DNA of 64,000 nucleotides. Origin: Planctomycetota bacterium. GTDB taxonomy: Bacteria; Planctomycetota; UBA11346. The stretch is from positions 186,001-250,000 of the forward strand of contig BJHQ01000004.1 in assembly GCA_014193115.1 (NCBI GenBank). Reading direction: 5' to 3'. Both the position numbers and the translations under genes were made by a program. The number at the start of each line of letters is the position of its first letter. The stretch's first letter is position 1. A model generated the notes under the pieces. That model was not told the DNA's origin and made no database searches. It worked only from the letters and a program-made list of their open reading frames with translations. Below are positions 43,138 to 52,595 of this stretch, in pieces.

Positions 43138-43902
43138 TCAGCGGATGCTGGCGTCCTCAACTGCTTCCGGGTCGCCTTCACGGCCGAGGAATCCCGCCAG
43201 GGCGAGGAGCAGATCGCCAGGTTTTTCCCGGTGGATGATGTGGCCGGCGCCGGGGATCGCGACCAGTCTGGCGTGGGGCAGCCGGCGGGCCATCGCGGTG
43301 CCGGCTTGCAGGCTGGGATCCTGCTGGCCGTAGACCAGGAGCACGGGGACCGTCAATTCAGCCAAACGATCCCACAGTGCCGGGCCGGCACCTTGGCCGA
43401 GGAAGCGCAGGCTGGCGGCCAGGCCACGTGGATCATGGGACAGCCGCCGAGCCCGGATGCTGGCTTCGACCGCAGACGGCCAGGGCAGGGCGGGGCGCAG
43501 CGCCGGCATCGCCTCCCAGCGGGCGATGAACGGCCCGAGGCCGCTGTCTTCCAGGCTTTCCGCGAGGCGTTCATCGGTGATGCGGCGCTGGGCCACGTCT
43601 TCGGGGCTGGCCGGTCCCGGGCCGGCGGCGATCAGCACCAGGCGCCGGACCCGGGCCGGGTGGTCGAGGGCGGAGCGCAGAGCGAGCCTTCCACCCAAAC
43701 TGTATCCGAGCAGATCTCCACCGGTTTCCGGCAGTTGGCTGGCGATCTCCGCTGCCACGGCGGTGGCATCCAGGGTCGGCGGGCACGGCCGCCAGCCGTG
43801 GCCAGGCAGCAGCAGCGCTCGGATTTTGCGGCCGAGTGGAGCCAGGACGCGAGGCCAGACGGAGTCGTCTTCGGTGAAGCCGTGGATGGCGAGCAAGGTC
43901 AT
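43138..43902 (-). CDS. Alpha/beta-hydrolase (MenH-like)
   Basis: 254 residues from ATG 43902. Oxyanion region LLAIHGFTEDDSVW, the nucleophile elbow GYSLGGRLAL (Ser), and the catalytic histidine in IPGAGHIIHRE fit the alpha/beta hydrolase fold. The short N-terminus and GFTEDD match the MenH/YfbB type (menaquinone synthesis) better than esterases, but no men genes are nearby, so the specific role stays uncertain. Confidence 0.8.
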   Translation of the reverse strand: MTLLAIHGFTEDDSVWPRVLAPLGRKIRALLLPGHGWRPCPPTLDATAVAAEIASQLPETGGDLLGYSLGGRLALRSALDHPARVRRLVLIAAGPGPASPEDVAQRRITDERLAESLEDSGLGPFIARWEAMPALRPALPWPSAVEASIRARRLSHDPRGLAASLRFLGQGAGPALWDRLAELTVPVLLVYGQQDPSLQAGTAMARRLPHARLVAIPGAGHIIHREKPGDLLLALAGFLGREGDPEAVEDASIR

Positions 43903-43918
43903 ACGGAGGCACCAATCA

Positions 43919-44470
43919 TCATGGAATCTCGATGACCGAATCCTGATCAACTCCGTCAGGATACTCCCCATCGGCCAGATATTTTTCTGACGCGCCGATC
44001 GATGACGCGGGAAGTCCGAGCGCGGTGGCGAGATGGGCGTGACGCTCCTGGGCGAACACGTAGTCCGGCGACTTCAGCAATTTTCGCACGGCGATTTCGT
44101 TCACCGCCGGATCCCAGTCGCGCAAGCGCTCAAATCCGGTGATCTCCGGGCCCGCATCCGAAGCGCCAGACGAAAAGTAACCGGGGTCGCTGTGGTAGCT
44201 GAACAGCCTTTCGCCGCTTTCCATCAACAGCAGGACGAGCAGGCCATCATCGTGATTCAAGACCGCTGCGCCACGGCAACGCAGTTCCGCCGTCAGGTCA
44301 GCAAGACGCGCGGTGGTTTCGGGCAAATTCTGTTCGATGTCCTCAGCGCAGATCGTCAGCCAATCCCCAGCGTCGATGATCCAGCCCGAGGTGAACCTCT
44401 TGGAAATCGCCTGATGAGCCGCCTCGGAATAGCCAAGGTTCAGATTGAGGTTGGTATAGAAGGTCCCCAT
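43919..44470 (-). CDS. Protein of unknown function
   Basis: 183 residues starting MGTFYTNLNLNLGYSEAAHQ. It is soluble, mixed alpha/beta and acidic, with two Trp residues in a W-I-I-D-A-G-D-W-L-T segment. Members of this start (MGTFYTN) are seen in scattered bacterial proteins without known function. Base composition is lower in G+C than in the flanking genes, suggesting later acquisition. It lies 16 bases upstream of the hydrolase gene and 12 bases after glgP, all on the same strand. Confidence 0.7.
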   Translation of the reverse strand: MGTFYTNLNLNLGYSEAAHQAISKRFTSGWIIDAGDWLTICAEDIEQNLPETTARLADLTAELRCRGAAVLNHDDGLLVLLLMESGERLFSYHSDPGYFSSGASDAGPEITGFERLRDWDPAVNEIAVRKLLKSPDYVFAQERHAHLATALGLPASSIGASEKYLADGEYPDGVDQDSVIEIP

Positions 44471-44482
44471 GGGCGGTCCACG

Positions 44483-47149
44483 TCACACCGGCAGCGGTTT
44501 CACCGCGCTCAGCTTCCAGATGTCCCGGTTGTATTCGTGGATGGTGCGATCGGTGCTGAACTTGCCGCTGGCGGCGGTGTTCAAGATGCTCGACGTGGTC
44601 CATCGGTCGATGTCCTGATAGGCCGAAGCAGCATCGCGCTGGGCCCGGCAGTAATCGGCGAAGTCGGCCACGACCATCCAGTAGTCGCCCCAGGTGGTCA
44701 GGGTGCCCAGGATGTCGTCGAAAATTCCGGGTTCGGCCTGATTGAAGTGACCGCTGCGGATCAACGCGATCACCCGGGCGAGGTCGGCGTCGGCCTCGAT
44801 CAGCGTTTCCGGCCGATAGGTGGCGCGGCGCTGGGCGATCTCCTCGGTGGTCAGGCCGAACAGGAAGAAATGTCCTTCGCCGAAGCGGTTGACCTCTTCG
44901 CGGATTTCGATGTTGGCGCCGTCGAGAGTGCCGATGGTCAAGGCGCCGTTCATCATGAATTTCATGTTGCCGGTGCCGCTGGCCTCCTTGCCGGCGGTGC
45001 TGATCTGCTCCGACAGGTCGGCAGCGGGGCAGATGCGCTCCATCAGCGACACCCGGTAGTCGGGCAGGAAGGCCACCCGCAACCGGTCGCCGACCTCGGG
45101 ATCGCTGTTGACGACCGTCGCCACCGAGTTGATGAAGCGGATGATGGTCTTGGCCATGGCGTAGCCGGGGGCCGACTTGCCGCCGAACAGGGCGCAGCGC
45201 TTGGTCCAATTCGCCACGTCGCCGCGCTTGATCCGGTCGTACAGGTAGACGACGTGGAGGGCGTTGAGCAGTTGTCGCTTGTATTCGTGGATGCGTTTGA
45301 CCTGGACGTCGAAGATCCCATCGAGCGGGAAATCGACTCCGCATTCGCGGCGCACGGTATCGGCCAGGTCGGCTTTGTTGGCCTGTTTGACCTCGCGCCA
45401 GGCGCGACGGAACTTGGGATCTTTGGCGAACGGCGCCAAGCGTTCGAGCTGCGCCAGATCGGTGACCCAGCCTGGTCCAATGTTGGTGGTGATCAGTTCG
45501 GCCAGGCGCGGATTGCACAGGGCCAGCCAGCGGCGCTGGGTGACGCCGTTGGTCTTATTGTTGAAGCGTTCGGGCCACAGTTCGCAGAAATCCTTGAACA
45601 AGCCCTTTTTCAGCAGATCGCTGTGCAGCGCTGCGACGCCGTTGACCGACATCGAACCGACGATCGCCAGGTGGGCCATGCGCACCTGGGGATTGGGGCC
45701 TTCCTCGATCAAGGACATGCGGGCCTGGCGAGCGGTGTCGCCCGGCCAGCGGTTGGCGACAGTGCGCATGAACCGGGCATTGATCTCGAAGATGATCTCC
45801 AGGGGCCGCGGCAGCAGATGGCGGAACAGCGCCACCGGCCATTTTTCCAGCGCTTCGGGAAGCAGCGTGTGGTTGGTATAGGCCAGGCTGCGGGAGGTGA
45901 TCGACCACGATTCATCCCAGCCCAGGCCGTAGTCGTCCATCAACAGGCGCATCAGCTCAGCCACCGCGATGGTCGGGTGGGTGTCGTTGAGCTGCATCAC
46001 GTTCTTGTCAGCGAAACGGCTGAAATCCGTCCCGTTCTTGGCGGTCCAGCGGCGGAGGATGTCCTTCAGGCTGGCGCAGGCCAGGAAATACTGCTGACGC
46101 AGGCGCAGCTCCTTGCCGTTCTCGCTCTTGTCATTGGGGTAGAGCACCCGCGAGATGTTCTCAGCGGTGGCCTGGGCCTCGACCGCGCCAGCGTAATCGC
46201 CGGCGTTGAAATCGGCCAGGCTGAAGCCCTCGTGGGCTGTGGCGCGCCACAGGCGCAGCGTATTGACCGTATTGTTGCGGTATCCAGGGATGGGCAGGTC
46301 GTAGGGCGTGGCCAGCACATCGGTGGTGCCGACCCAGCGCACTCGGGTCCGGCCGGCGACATCGCGATAGAATTCGCTGTGCCCGCCGAACTGGACCCGC
46401 TGGGCGTATTCCGGCCGATGCAGTTCCCAAGGATAGCCGTTGGCAAGCCACGAGTCGGGCTCCTCGACCTGCTGGCCGTCGAGAATCCGCTGGCGAAACA
46501 TGCCGTAATCGTAGCGGAGGCCGTAGCCGAACACCGGCAGCTGCAGGGTTGCGCAGGAATCTAGAAAACACGCAGCCAAGCGGCCGAGACCGCCGTTGCC
46601 GAGGCCGGCGTCGGCCTCCTGCTCTTCGAGATCCTCCAGTTTCATGCCCAGCCCGCGCAGGGCCTCGGCCATCGGCGCCTCGATGCCCAGATTGAGCAGG
46701 GCGTTGCCGAACGCCCGGCCCATCAGGAACTCCATCGACAGATAATAGCCGCGCTTGCTGTCGGATTCGTAATAAGCGGCGTGGGTCGCTTTCCAGCGCT
46801 CCATCAGGCGATCGCGGGTGGCGAGCACCGCCGCGGTGTAGCGGTAGCGATCGGAGTTCGAATGGTTGTCGCGGCCGAGCGTGAAACTGAGGTGGCGCTG
46901 GATGTCGATCCGGATGCTGTCGGGATCGAGCCCGAGGCCCATCGCCAGAGCCTGGGTCTCGGCGTGTTCGCTGCTCGGACGCGGCTGTTGCGGCTGTGGG
47001 CTGGAACCCGACACCGGTCGCTTGGTCACCGGGATCGATACATCAGCCGGTTGCGGCTCAGAAGTTTTGCCTTTTTTAGCGGTGGCTTGCGGCGCAGTCC
47101 GCTCTGGCGGCGCAGGCCGCTTGGATCGGGCGGGAGTGGGGCTGGGCAT
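44483..47149 (-). CDS. glgP: Glycogen/alpha-glucan phosphorylase
   Basis: 888 residues. The PLP lysine is K730 in EASGTGNMKFMMNGALTIGTLDGAN (E. coli K663; the offset is due to an extra N-terminus). Other signatures: SMEFLMGRAFGNAL, GNGGLGRLAACFLDSCATL, GYGLRYDYGMF, NDTHPTIAVAELMRLL and NNKTNGVTQRRWLALCNP. It releases glucose 1-phosphate from glycogen. The first 70 residues are basic and proline-rich, not family-like, and probably disordered. A GAGGAG ribosome-binding site precedes the ATG. Confidence 0.96.
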   Translation of the reverse strand: MPSPTPARSKRPAPPERTAPQATAKKGKTSEPQPADVSIPVTKRPVSGSSPQPQQPRPSSEHAETQALAMGLGLDPDSIRIDIQRHLSFTLGRDNHSNSDRYRYTAAVLATRDRLMERWKATHAAYYESDSKRGYYLSMEFLMGRAFGNALLNLGIEAPMAEALRGLGMKLEDLEEQEADAGLGNGGLGRLAACFLDSCATLQLPVFGYGLRYDYGMFRQRILDGQQVEEPDSWLANGYPWELHRPEYAQRVQFGGHSEFYRDVAGRTRVRWVGTTDVLATPYDLPIPGYRNNTVNTLRLWRATAHEGFSLADFNAGDYAGAVEAQATAENISRVLYPNDKSENGKELRLRQQYFLACASLKDILRRWTAKNGTDFSRFADKNVMQLNDTHPTIAVAELMRLLMDDYGLGWDESWSITSRSLAYTNHTLLPEALEKWPVALFRHLLPRPLEIIFEINARFMRTVANRWPGDTARQARMSLIEEGPNPQVRMAHLAIVGSMSVNGVAALHSDLLKKGLFKDFCELWPERFNNKTNGVTQRRWLALCNPRLAELITTNIGPGWVTDLAQLERLAPFAKDPKFRRAWREVKQANKADLADTVRRECGVDFPLDGIFDVQVKRIHEYKRQLLNALHVVYLYDRIKRGDVANWTKRCALFGGKSAPGYAMAKTIIRFINSVATVVNSDPEVGDRLRVAFLPDYRVSLMERICPAADLSEQISTAGKEASGTGNMKFMMNGALTIGTLDGANIEIREEVNRFGEGHFFLFGLTTEEIAQRRATYRPETLIEADADLARVIALIRSGHFNQAEPGIFDDILGTLTTWGDYWMVVADFADYCRAQRDAASAYQDIDRWTTSSILNTAASGKFSTDRTIHEYNRDIWKLSAVKPLPV

Positions 47150-47392
47150 GGAAAGCTCCTCGGCAGCAGGACTGTGTATCCGCAGTTCCCGAGGGCTAGG
47201 GGAAAGGAACAGTCAAGAACGCCTGATGATGCAACATCCGCACAATCTTCACAAGGAACCTGTGGCTGCTCAGATCAGGGTCAGCCTGCGATGCCAGCCT
47301 TTGATCCAGGCGCCCCAGGAGCCCTCGTTTGCCACCGCGAGGCGGAGGATCGCCAGCCACAAACCGCTTGTGGGGGCTTGGTTGCCTGGGCT

Positions 47393-47749
47393 TCATTGCC
47401 CGAGCACGAGCAAATCCTTCACTTGGCGATGTTTCTCGACTGGATGGCGCAGGTAAAGGCTGTCGTTGACCGCGTAGTGGTTGCGCCGCCCGTCCTTGCT
47501 GACCTGTAGATATCCGGCTGCGACCAGGTCGGCGACGATCATCTGCACGGCCCGTTCGGTGATGCCGATCCGGGCGGCCAGGTCTCGCATGCGCAAGTCG
47601 CCGTCCTTGGCCAGGCAAATCAGGACGTGGGCATGGTTGCTGAGGAAGGTCCAGCGAGCCCCATCCGCCCGTACGGCGATGGAGGCCTGAGCCTGGCTGG
47701 GCGTCAGGCGAGCAGTGACCCGGGTCGTCGATCTCGGCATGAAGGTCAT
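47393..47749 (-). CDS. Winged-helix transcriptional regulator (MarR/ArsR-like)
   Basis: 118 residues. Residues about 30-95 form a winged helix: FLSNHAHVLICLAKDGDLRMRDLAARIGITERAVQMIVADLVAAGYLQVSKDGRRNHYAVN, with the recognition helix TERAVQMIVADL and the wing KDGRRNHY. The first 25 residues are basic and may extend DNA binding. It faces the cysD-like/dabB/dabA operon from the opposite strand with an 80-base AT-rich gap containing a palindrome, so it is the likely local regulator. A start at 47740 (third Met) is possible. The 240 bases between this gene and glgP hold no gene. Confidence 0.85.
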   Translation of the reverse strand: MTFMPRSTTRVTARLTPSQAQASIAVRADGARWTFLSNHAHVLICLAKDGDLRMRDLAARIGITERAVQMIVADLVAAGYLQVSKDGRRNHYAVNDSLYLRHPVEKHRQVKDLLVLGQ

Positions 47750-47760
47750 GTTGTAGAAGG

Positions 47761-47823
47761 TTCGCGAATATCAAATAAGGAATAAGATTACACGAAATAG
47801 TTTTCGCGTACTACGATACAGGA
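47761..47823. promoter_or_regulatory. Candidate operator and promoter of the dab operon
   Basis: The AT-rich gap between the divergent regulator and cysD-like gene contains an interrupted palindrome at 47789-47810: TACACGAAA-TAGT-TTTCGCGTA (8 of 9 positions pair). A second self-palindromic TTCGCGAA lies at 47761-47768. Two -10-like hexamers are visible (TAAGAT at 47783; TACGAT at 47812) but no convincing -35. AGGAG at 47819-47823 is the ribosome-binding site of the cysD-like gene. The location suits auto-repression by the winged-helix protein. Confidence 0.55.
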
Positions 47824-47829
47824 GTGCGC

Positions 47830-48744
47830 ATGACCGCCACCGCCCTCGACCGCCTGGAAAGCCAGAGCGTCTACATCCTCCGCGAGGCCTACAAGCATTT
47901 CGAACAGCTGTGCATGCTGTGGTCGGTGGGTAAGGATTCCACGGTGATGCTGTGGTTGGCGCGCAAGGCGTTCTTCGGCCATGTCCCGTTTCCCCTGGTC
48001 CACATCGACACCGGCTTCGAGATCCCCGAGGTCCTGGCCTACCGCGACCGCATCGCCCGCGAGCTCGGCTTGTTCATGGTCTATGGGGCCAACGAAGCGG
48101 CGTTGCAGGCCAAGACCACCTTCGCCGACACCCGATCCCTGCCCGAGGGCGATGCACGCCGGCTGACCCGCAAGCAGTGCTGCGCCCTGCTGCGCACCCA
48201 GGCCCTGCGCCAGACCCTGGATGGCAGCGGGCCGCGCTACCGGCTCGACCTCGCTGACGGCCAATGGAAGCCCTGGGAGGACAAGACTCCGTGGAACGGT
48301 GTCATCGTCGGGGCGCGCGCCGACGAAGAAGGCAGCCGCTCGAAGGAGCGCTATTTCTCGCCCCGGGACAAGCACCAGCAGTGGGATGTCGGCGACCAGC
48401 CGCCGGAATTCTGGAACCAGTTCAAGACCGACTTCGCCCCCGGCACCCATCTCCGCATCCATCCCCTGCTCGACTGGACCGAGCTCAACATCTGGGAATA
48501 CATCGAGCGCGAGCAGATCCCGGTGGTTCCGCTCTATTTCGACCGCGGCGATGGGCTGCGCTACCGCAGCCTGGGCTGCACGCCCTGCCAGGAGCCGATC
48601 TGCTCCACCGCCCGCACCATCCCCGCCATCATCGACGAGCTGCGCAGCGGCCAGCTCCGCGACATCGCGGAACGCTCGGGCCGGCTGCAGGACCACGAGG
48701 GTCGCGGCGGCCTCGAATCCCTCCGCCGCGACGGCTACATGTGA
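47830..48744 (+). CDS. CysD-like ATP pyrophosphatase, sulfate adenylyltransferase subunit 2 homologue
   Basis: 304 residues; ATG 47830 is preferred over GTG 47824 because AGGAG is correctly spaced. PP-loop SVGKDSTV at 32-39, then [32 protein letters not shown] and [22 protein letters not shown] are all typical of CysD (sulfate to APS). The usual G-x-R-R-D-E-E-K-S pattern is only slightly changed. A cysteine set is unusual: C117-C118, and C250-x2-C253-x4-C258 (CTPCQEPIC) in place of canonical CYPLTG. There is no cysN, cysC or cysH in the window; instead dabB and dabA follow within 9 bases. Its link to carbon uptake is an inference. Confidence 0.85.
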   Translation: MTATALDRLESQSVYILREAYKHFEQLCMLWSVGKDSTVMLWLARKAFFGHVPFPLVHIDTGFEIPEVLAYRDRIARELGLFMVYGANEAALQAKTTFADTRSLPEGDARRLTRKQCCALLRTQALRQTLDGSGPRYRLDLADGQWKPWEDKTPWNGVIVGARADEEGSRSKERYFSPRDKHQQWDVGDQPPEFWNQFKTDFAPGTHLRIHPLLDWTELNIWEYIEREQIPVVPLYFDRGDGLRYRSLGCTPCQEPICSTARTIPAIIDELRSGQLRDIAERSGRLQDHEGRGGLESLRRDGYM

Positions 48745-48753
48745 GGAAACGCC

Positions 48754-50265
48754 ATGGAACATCTCCCCGTCCTCATCTTTGCGCTCATCGCTGCGCTGAT
48801 CGCCTTCCTGCCCATCGCCGCCTGGCTGGGCGGCGGAATCACCCGTGGTTTCCTGGCCGTCCTGGCCGGAATCGCCCTGACCTGCCTGGTCATGGATGTC
48901 CAAGCGGGCTGGCTGTTGGGATCACCGTCCCTGGCCCTCGGGGTCCACCTCGACCGGCTCAGCCTCCTTATGACCGCCTTCATCGCCGTCATCGGCTTCG
49001 TCGTCCTCGGCTATGCCGATCGCTACCTGGTCGGCGACCCCAAGCGCGGCCGCTTCCTGTCCGCGACCACCATGGTGGTGGCAGCCGCCCTGGTCCAGGC
49101 GGTCAGCCCCGGCCTGGTGCAATTCGCGGCCGGCTGGATCGCAGTTTCCCTCGGGGTGCACGTGCTGCTGCGCCATGAAGAGCACCGGATCGGAGCCCGC
49201 CTGGCGGCCCGCTCCAAATTCTTATGCAGCCGGCTGGGCGATGCCGCCATGGCGGCCGCCATCGCCATCCTGTGGATCGACCATGGCTCGGCTGCTTTTA
49301 CGGGTTCCTGGCAGGGCTCGCCCCACGGACTGCTGGCCGCCTGCCTGTGCATCGTCGCGGCGGTGGTGTGCAAGACCGCCCTGGTGCCCTGCCAGCACTG
49401 GCTGATCGGCACCATCGAGGCCCCGACGCCGCTCTCCGCGCTGCTCCATGCCGGGGTGGTCAACGCCGGCGGTCTGTTATTGGCGCGCAGCGCCGGCTGG
49501 TTTGCCGGAGCGCCGGCCGCCCTCGACGCGCTGATCGTGGTGGGCCTGGTCAGCGCGGTGGTCGGACCCCTGGTCATGTGGTGCCAGAGCGACCTCAAGC
49601 GCAGCCTGGCCTGGTCGACGGTGGGCCAGATGGGTTTCATGACCGTGCAATGCGGACTAGGGGCGCCGGGGGCCGCCATCCTCCACCTGATCGGGCATGG
49701 TTTCTACAAAGCCAACGCCTTCCTGCGCTCTGGGACCTATGAGCACGCCATCGAGGGGCGTCCCACTCCTGAACCGCTGGTGGTCGCGGTCCTGTGGTGG
49801 CTGCTCGGGCTGGCGGTGGGCGGCGTCGGGCTCGCCCTGACCTACACCGTGGTGGCCGGCGACCCCGGACACCTGCCCGGGGGCTGGCCCCTGGTGGCGA
49901 TCCAGGCGGTCGCCCTCGCCCAGGTGGTCGCCTCGCCCACCACGACCACGGCGCCGCGCCTGGCTCGCCTTGCCCTCCTCGTCGTGCTGTCGGCAGGGTA
50001 TGCCCTGCTCACCTGGGGCGCCGAGGTGCTGCTGACCCCGGCCTTGGCGATACCTCCGGCGACGCCGGTCCTCGCCTGGCTGGCTCCGGTGGTGCTGGCG
50101 GCGCTGGGCCTCTTCTGGGTTCTGCTGCCGACTTTGGCCAGCCTGCCGGCGGTCAACGCTCTGCGCGTCCATGCCGCCAATGGTTTCTACCTGCCCCTGC
50201 TCAGCGAACGGCTGATCCGCGGCCGTCTGCTGTCCTCCCCTGCCACCGCCCTGGAGTCGCCATGA
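48754..50265 (+). CDS. dabB: DabB, membrane subunit of the inorganic-carbon (DAB) transporter
   Basis: 503 residues, about 13-14 membrane helices. It belongs to the NuoL/ND5 proton-channel family: HWLIGTIEAPTPLSALLHAGVVNAGGLLLARSAGWF (the conserved antiporter loop) and WSTVGQMGFMTVQCGLGAPGAAILHLIGHGFYKANAFLRSG. DabB couples ion movement to CO2-to-bicarbonate conversion in DabA. The ribosome-binding site GAGGAAA lies just before ATG. Its stop overlaps the dabA ATG as ATGA. Confidence 0.92.
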   Translation: MEHLPVLIFALIAALIAFLPIAAWLGGGITRGFLAVLAGIALTCLVMDVQAGWLLGSPSLALGVHLDRLSLLMTAFIAVIGFVVLGYADRYLVGDPKRGRFLSATTMVVAAALVQAVSPGLVQFAAGWIAVSLGVHVLLRHEEHRIGARLAARSKFLCSRLGDAAMAAAIAILWIDHGSAAFTGSWQGSPHGLLAACLCIVAAVVCKTALVPCQHWLIGTIEAPTPLSALLHAGVVNAGGLLLARSAGWFAGAPAALDALIVVGLVSAVVGPLVMWCQSDLKRSLAWSTVGQMGFMTVQCGLGAPGAAILHLIGHGFYKANAFLRSGTYEHAIEGRPTPEPLVVAVLWWLLGLAVGGVGLALTYTVVAGDPGHLPGGWPLVAIQAVALAQVVASPTTTTAPRLARLALLVVLSAGYALLTWGAEVLLTPALAIPPATPVLAWLAPVVLAALGLFWVLLPTLASLPAVNALRVHAANGFYLPLLSERLIRGRLLSSPATALESP

Positions 50266-52595
50266 CCACGATCAGCAGCATCGCCACTGACCTGGAAGCC
50301 ATTGTGCTCCGGGTCTGCCGGCAGGTTCCGCCCATGTGGGCGCTTCCCGATCTGGTCGCGGTCAACCCGTATCAAGGCCATGCCGACCTCGGCCTGGTGG
50401 CTGCCGAGGACCGTCTGCAACGCCGGCAGGGGGGACGGGCGGTGCCGGGCTGGGCCATCCTGCACCAGGCCTGGACGAACGGCGAATTCACTGCTGCCGA
50501 TCTGGTCGACGCCGTCCGGGAGGCCGGCCCGGACGCCCCGGATGCCTGCACGACCGTATCCTTGCTGGTGACCGCCGGCGGTTCGCCGGCGTCTCCCCGT
50601 GTGCGCAGCGCCGCTGCGGTGCTCGACCAGCAGGGCCGCGATGGTTGGACCAGAATCATCGCCCAGCACCTGGGGGCGTTCCTGGCCGCCCGCACCGACC
50701 GCGGCATCTCACGCTGGGTTCCCCAGGGTTCGGCGGAATTGTATCCCGCCTGGCGCTCGTGGATGGCCCACGACCGCAGCTTTTCCCTGCGCGGCCTGTC
50801 CGGCAGCCGGGCCTGGGTGGGTAACCTGGAAGCCGATCCGGCGGCGGCGCGGGCGGCACTGCTCGGCCGGATGGGCCTCGCCGACCACCAGCGGGAGGAC
50901 TACCTGGCCAGCCTCCTCGGCGATTTGCCGGGCTGGGCCGGCAACCTGCGGCGGCAGGCCTGGGACACGGCCCAGGATGCGGTCGGCCAGTTGCCCGATC
51001 TCCTCACCATCCGCCTGGCCTATGATGGCCTGCTCCACGACCTGCATGGCGATCATCCGCTGCCCGTGGTTCCGCCAGCGACGGCGCCGGCCGCGTTGCA
51101 CCGGGACCGGGGGGCGCGAATGATCGCCCTGCTGGCCTGGGAGCACGCCTGGCGCCGGTCGATCGCCAAGCGACTGGCCCCGGTGCCGGCCGCGTCCCCC
51201 CGCCCTGCAGTCCAGGCGGTGTTCTGCATCGACGTGCGCTCCGAGCCGTTCCGTCGGCAGTTGGAGGCCGTGGACGGGCGCATTGCGACGTATGGCTTCG
51301 CCGGCTTCTTCGCCATGACGGTGGCGGTGGTGCAGGGCGCCCAGCGCCAGGCCCAATGCCCGGTGCTGCTGGCGCCAGCGGCGGCGGTGGGTCTGCCCGC
51401 CATCCCAGCCAAGCCGTGGTCGCGGGTGCTCGGTTCCCTGCGCCGCTCGGCGGTGGGCGGCTTCGCCTACATGGAGACCGCCGGACTGACCCATGGCCTC
51501 AGCCTGCTGCGCGGCGCCCTCGGCCGGAACGGGGCGCCTGTCCAGCGGCCCCAGGAATCGGCGCACCTCAATCTCGGCAGCCTGGCCGGGCCGACCCGGG
51601 TCGGGCTGCTGCGCGGCCTGCTGCGCAACCTGGGTCTCGGAGAGCACCCGGCCCGACTGGTGCTGCTGTGCGGGCACGACAGCACCTGCGCCAACAATCC
51701 CCAGGCGGCGGCCCTGGCCTGCGGCGCCTGCGGCGGTCACAGCGGGGCGGTCAACGCCCGCCTGGCCGCCCGCCTGTACAACGATCCCGAGTTGCGCCGG
51801 GCCCTGGGCGCCTCGGCGCCTCCCGCCGAAAGTTGGGCGGTGGCCGGCGTCCACGACACCGCCACCGACCTGGTGCGGCTGCTCGACCTGGGCGATCGGC
51901 CGGCGAGCCACCGGGACGATGTGGATTCCTTACGCACGGCCCTGGACGCCGCCGGCGCCGGCGCACGTCGCGTCCGCGCCGCTGGTCTGCCCGGGATCGC
52001 GGCGGGCGCTGACCTCGACCGCAACCTGGACGAGCGCAGCCGCCACTGGGCCGAGCTGCGCCCCGAATGGGGATTGGCCGACAACGCCGCCTTCATCGCG
52101 GCGCCGCGGGCCATGACCGCCGGCAGCGACCTCGGCGGTCGCTGCTTCCTGCACAGCTATGACGAAGCGCTGGACGAGGACGGCGCGCTGTTGGCGCTCA
52201 TCCTCACCGCCCCGGTGGTGGTGGCGAGCTGGATCAACCTGCAGTATTTCGCCAGCACCATCGATCCCGACGGGCAGGGCAGCGGATCCAAGACCATCCA
52301 CACCGTGGTCGGCGGCCTGGGGGTGGCGACCGGCGGGGACGGCGACCTCCGGCCCGGCCTGGCCTGGCAGTCGGTGCACGACGGCAGCCGGCTGCGTCAC
52401 CGGCCGCTGCGCCTGCAGGTGTTCATCGCCGCCCAGACCGCGCGCATCGACCAGGTGGTGGCCGGCCACGCCCACCTGCGCGATTTGGTGGCCAACGGCT
52501 GGATCGGCCTGCACGCCGTTGATCCGGCCACGGCGCGCTGTTCCCGCCGGCTGCCCACCGGCGGCTGGCAGCCCCTGTCCGGAGAGCCGTCATGA
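50262..52595 (+). CDS. dabA: DabA, beta-carbonic-anhydrase-like catalytic subunit (DUF2309)
   Basis: 777 residues. Zinc ligands of the DabA family are present: C322 and D324 in FCIDVRSEPFR, H472 in LLCGHDSTCANNP and C487 in ACGACGGHSG. The H472-to-C487 spacing of 15 equals that in Halothiobacillus neapolitanus DabA (H524-C539), and C322-x-D324 equals C351-x-D353. Other conserved parts: RCFLHSYDEALDEDGALL and VVASWINLQYFASTIDPDGQGSGSKTIHTVVGGLGV. It hydrates CO2 on the cytoplasmic side, coupled to DabB. Confidence 0.96.
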   Translation: MTTISSIATDLEAIVLRVCRQVPPMWALPDLVAVNPYQGHADLGLVAAEDRLQRRQGGRAVPGWAILHQAWTNGEFTAADLVDAVREAGPDAPDACTTVSLLVTAGGSPASPRVRSAAAVLDQQGRDGWTRIIAQHLGAFLAARTDRGISRWVPQGSAELYPAWRSWMAHDRSFSLRGLSGSRAWVGNLEADPAAARAALLGRMGLADHQREDYLASLLGDLPGWAGNLRRQAWDTAQDAVGQLPDLLTIRLAYDGLLHDLHGDHPLPVVPPATAPAALHRDRGARMIALLAWEHAWRRSIAKRLAPVPAASPRPAVQAVFCIDVRSEPFRRQLEAVDGRIATYGFAGFFAMTVAVVQGAQRQAQCPVLLAPAAAVGLPAIPAKPWSRVLGSLRRSAVGGFAYMETAGLTHGLSLLRGALGRNGAPVQRPQESAHLNLGSLAGPTRVGLLRGLLRNLGLGEHPARLVLLCGHDSTCANNPQAAALACGACGGHSGAVNARLAARLYNDPELRRALGASAPPAESWAVAGVHDTATDLVRLLDLGDRPASHRDDVDSLRTALDAAGAGARRVRAAGLPGIAAGADLDRNLDERSRHWAELRPEWGLADNAAFIAAPRAMTAGSDLGGRCFLHSYDEALDEDGALLALILTAPVVVASWINLQYFASTIDPDGQGSGSKTIHTVVGGLGVATGGDGDLRPGLAWQSVHDGSRLRHRPLRLQVFIAAQTARIDQVVAGHAHLRDLVANGWIGLHAVDPATARCSRRLPTGGWQPLSGEPS

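Noticed and set aside
44033-46564. 843-codon plus-strand frame opposite glgP
   Set aside because: Antisense shadow in high-GC sequence; glgP on the other strand has complete family motifs and the PLP lysine.
49794-50261. Longer dabA start at 49794
   Set aside because: It overlaps dabB by 470 bases and the translation is arginine/glycine-rich; ATG at 50262 couples to the dabB stop.
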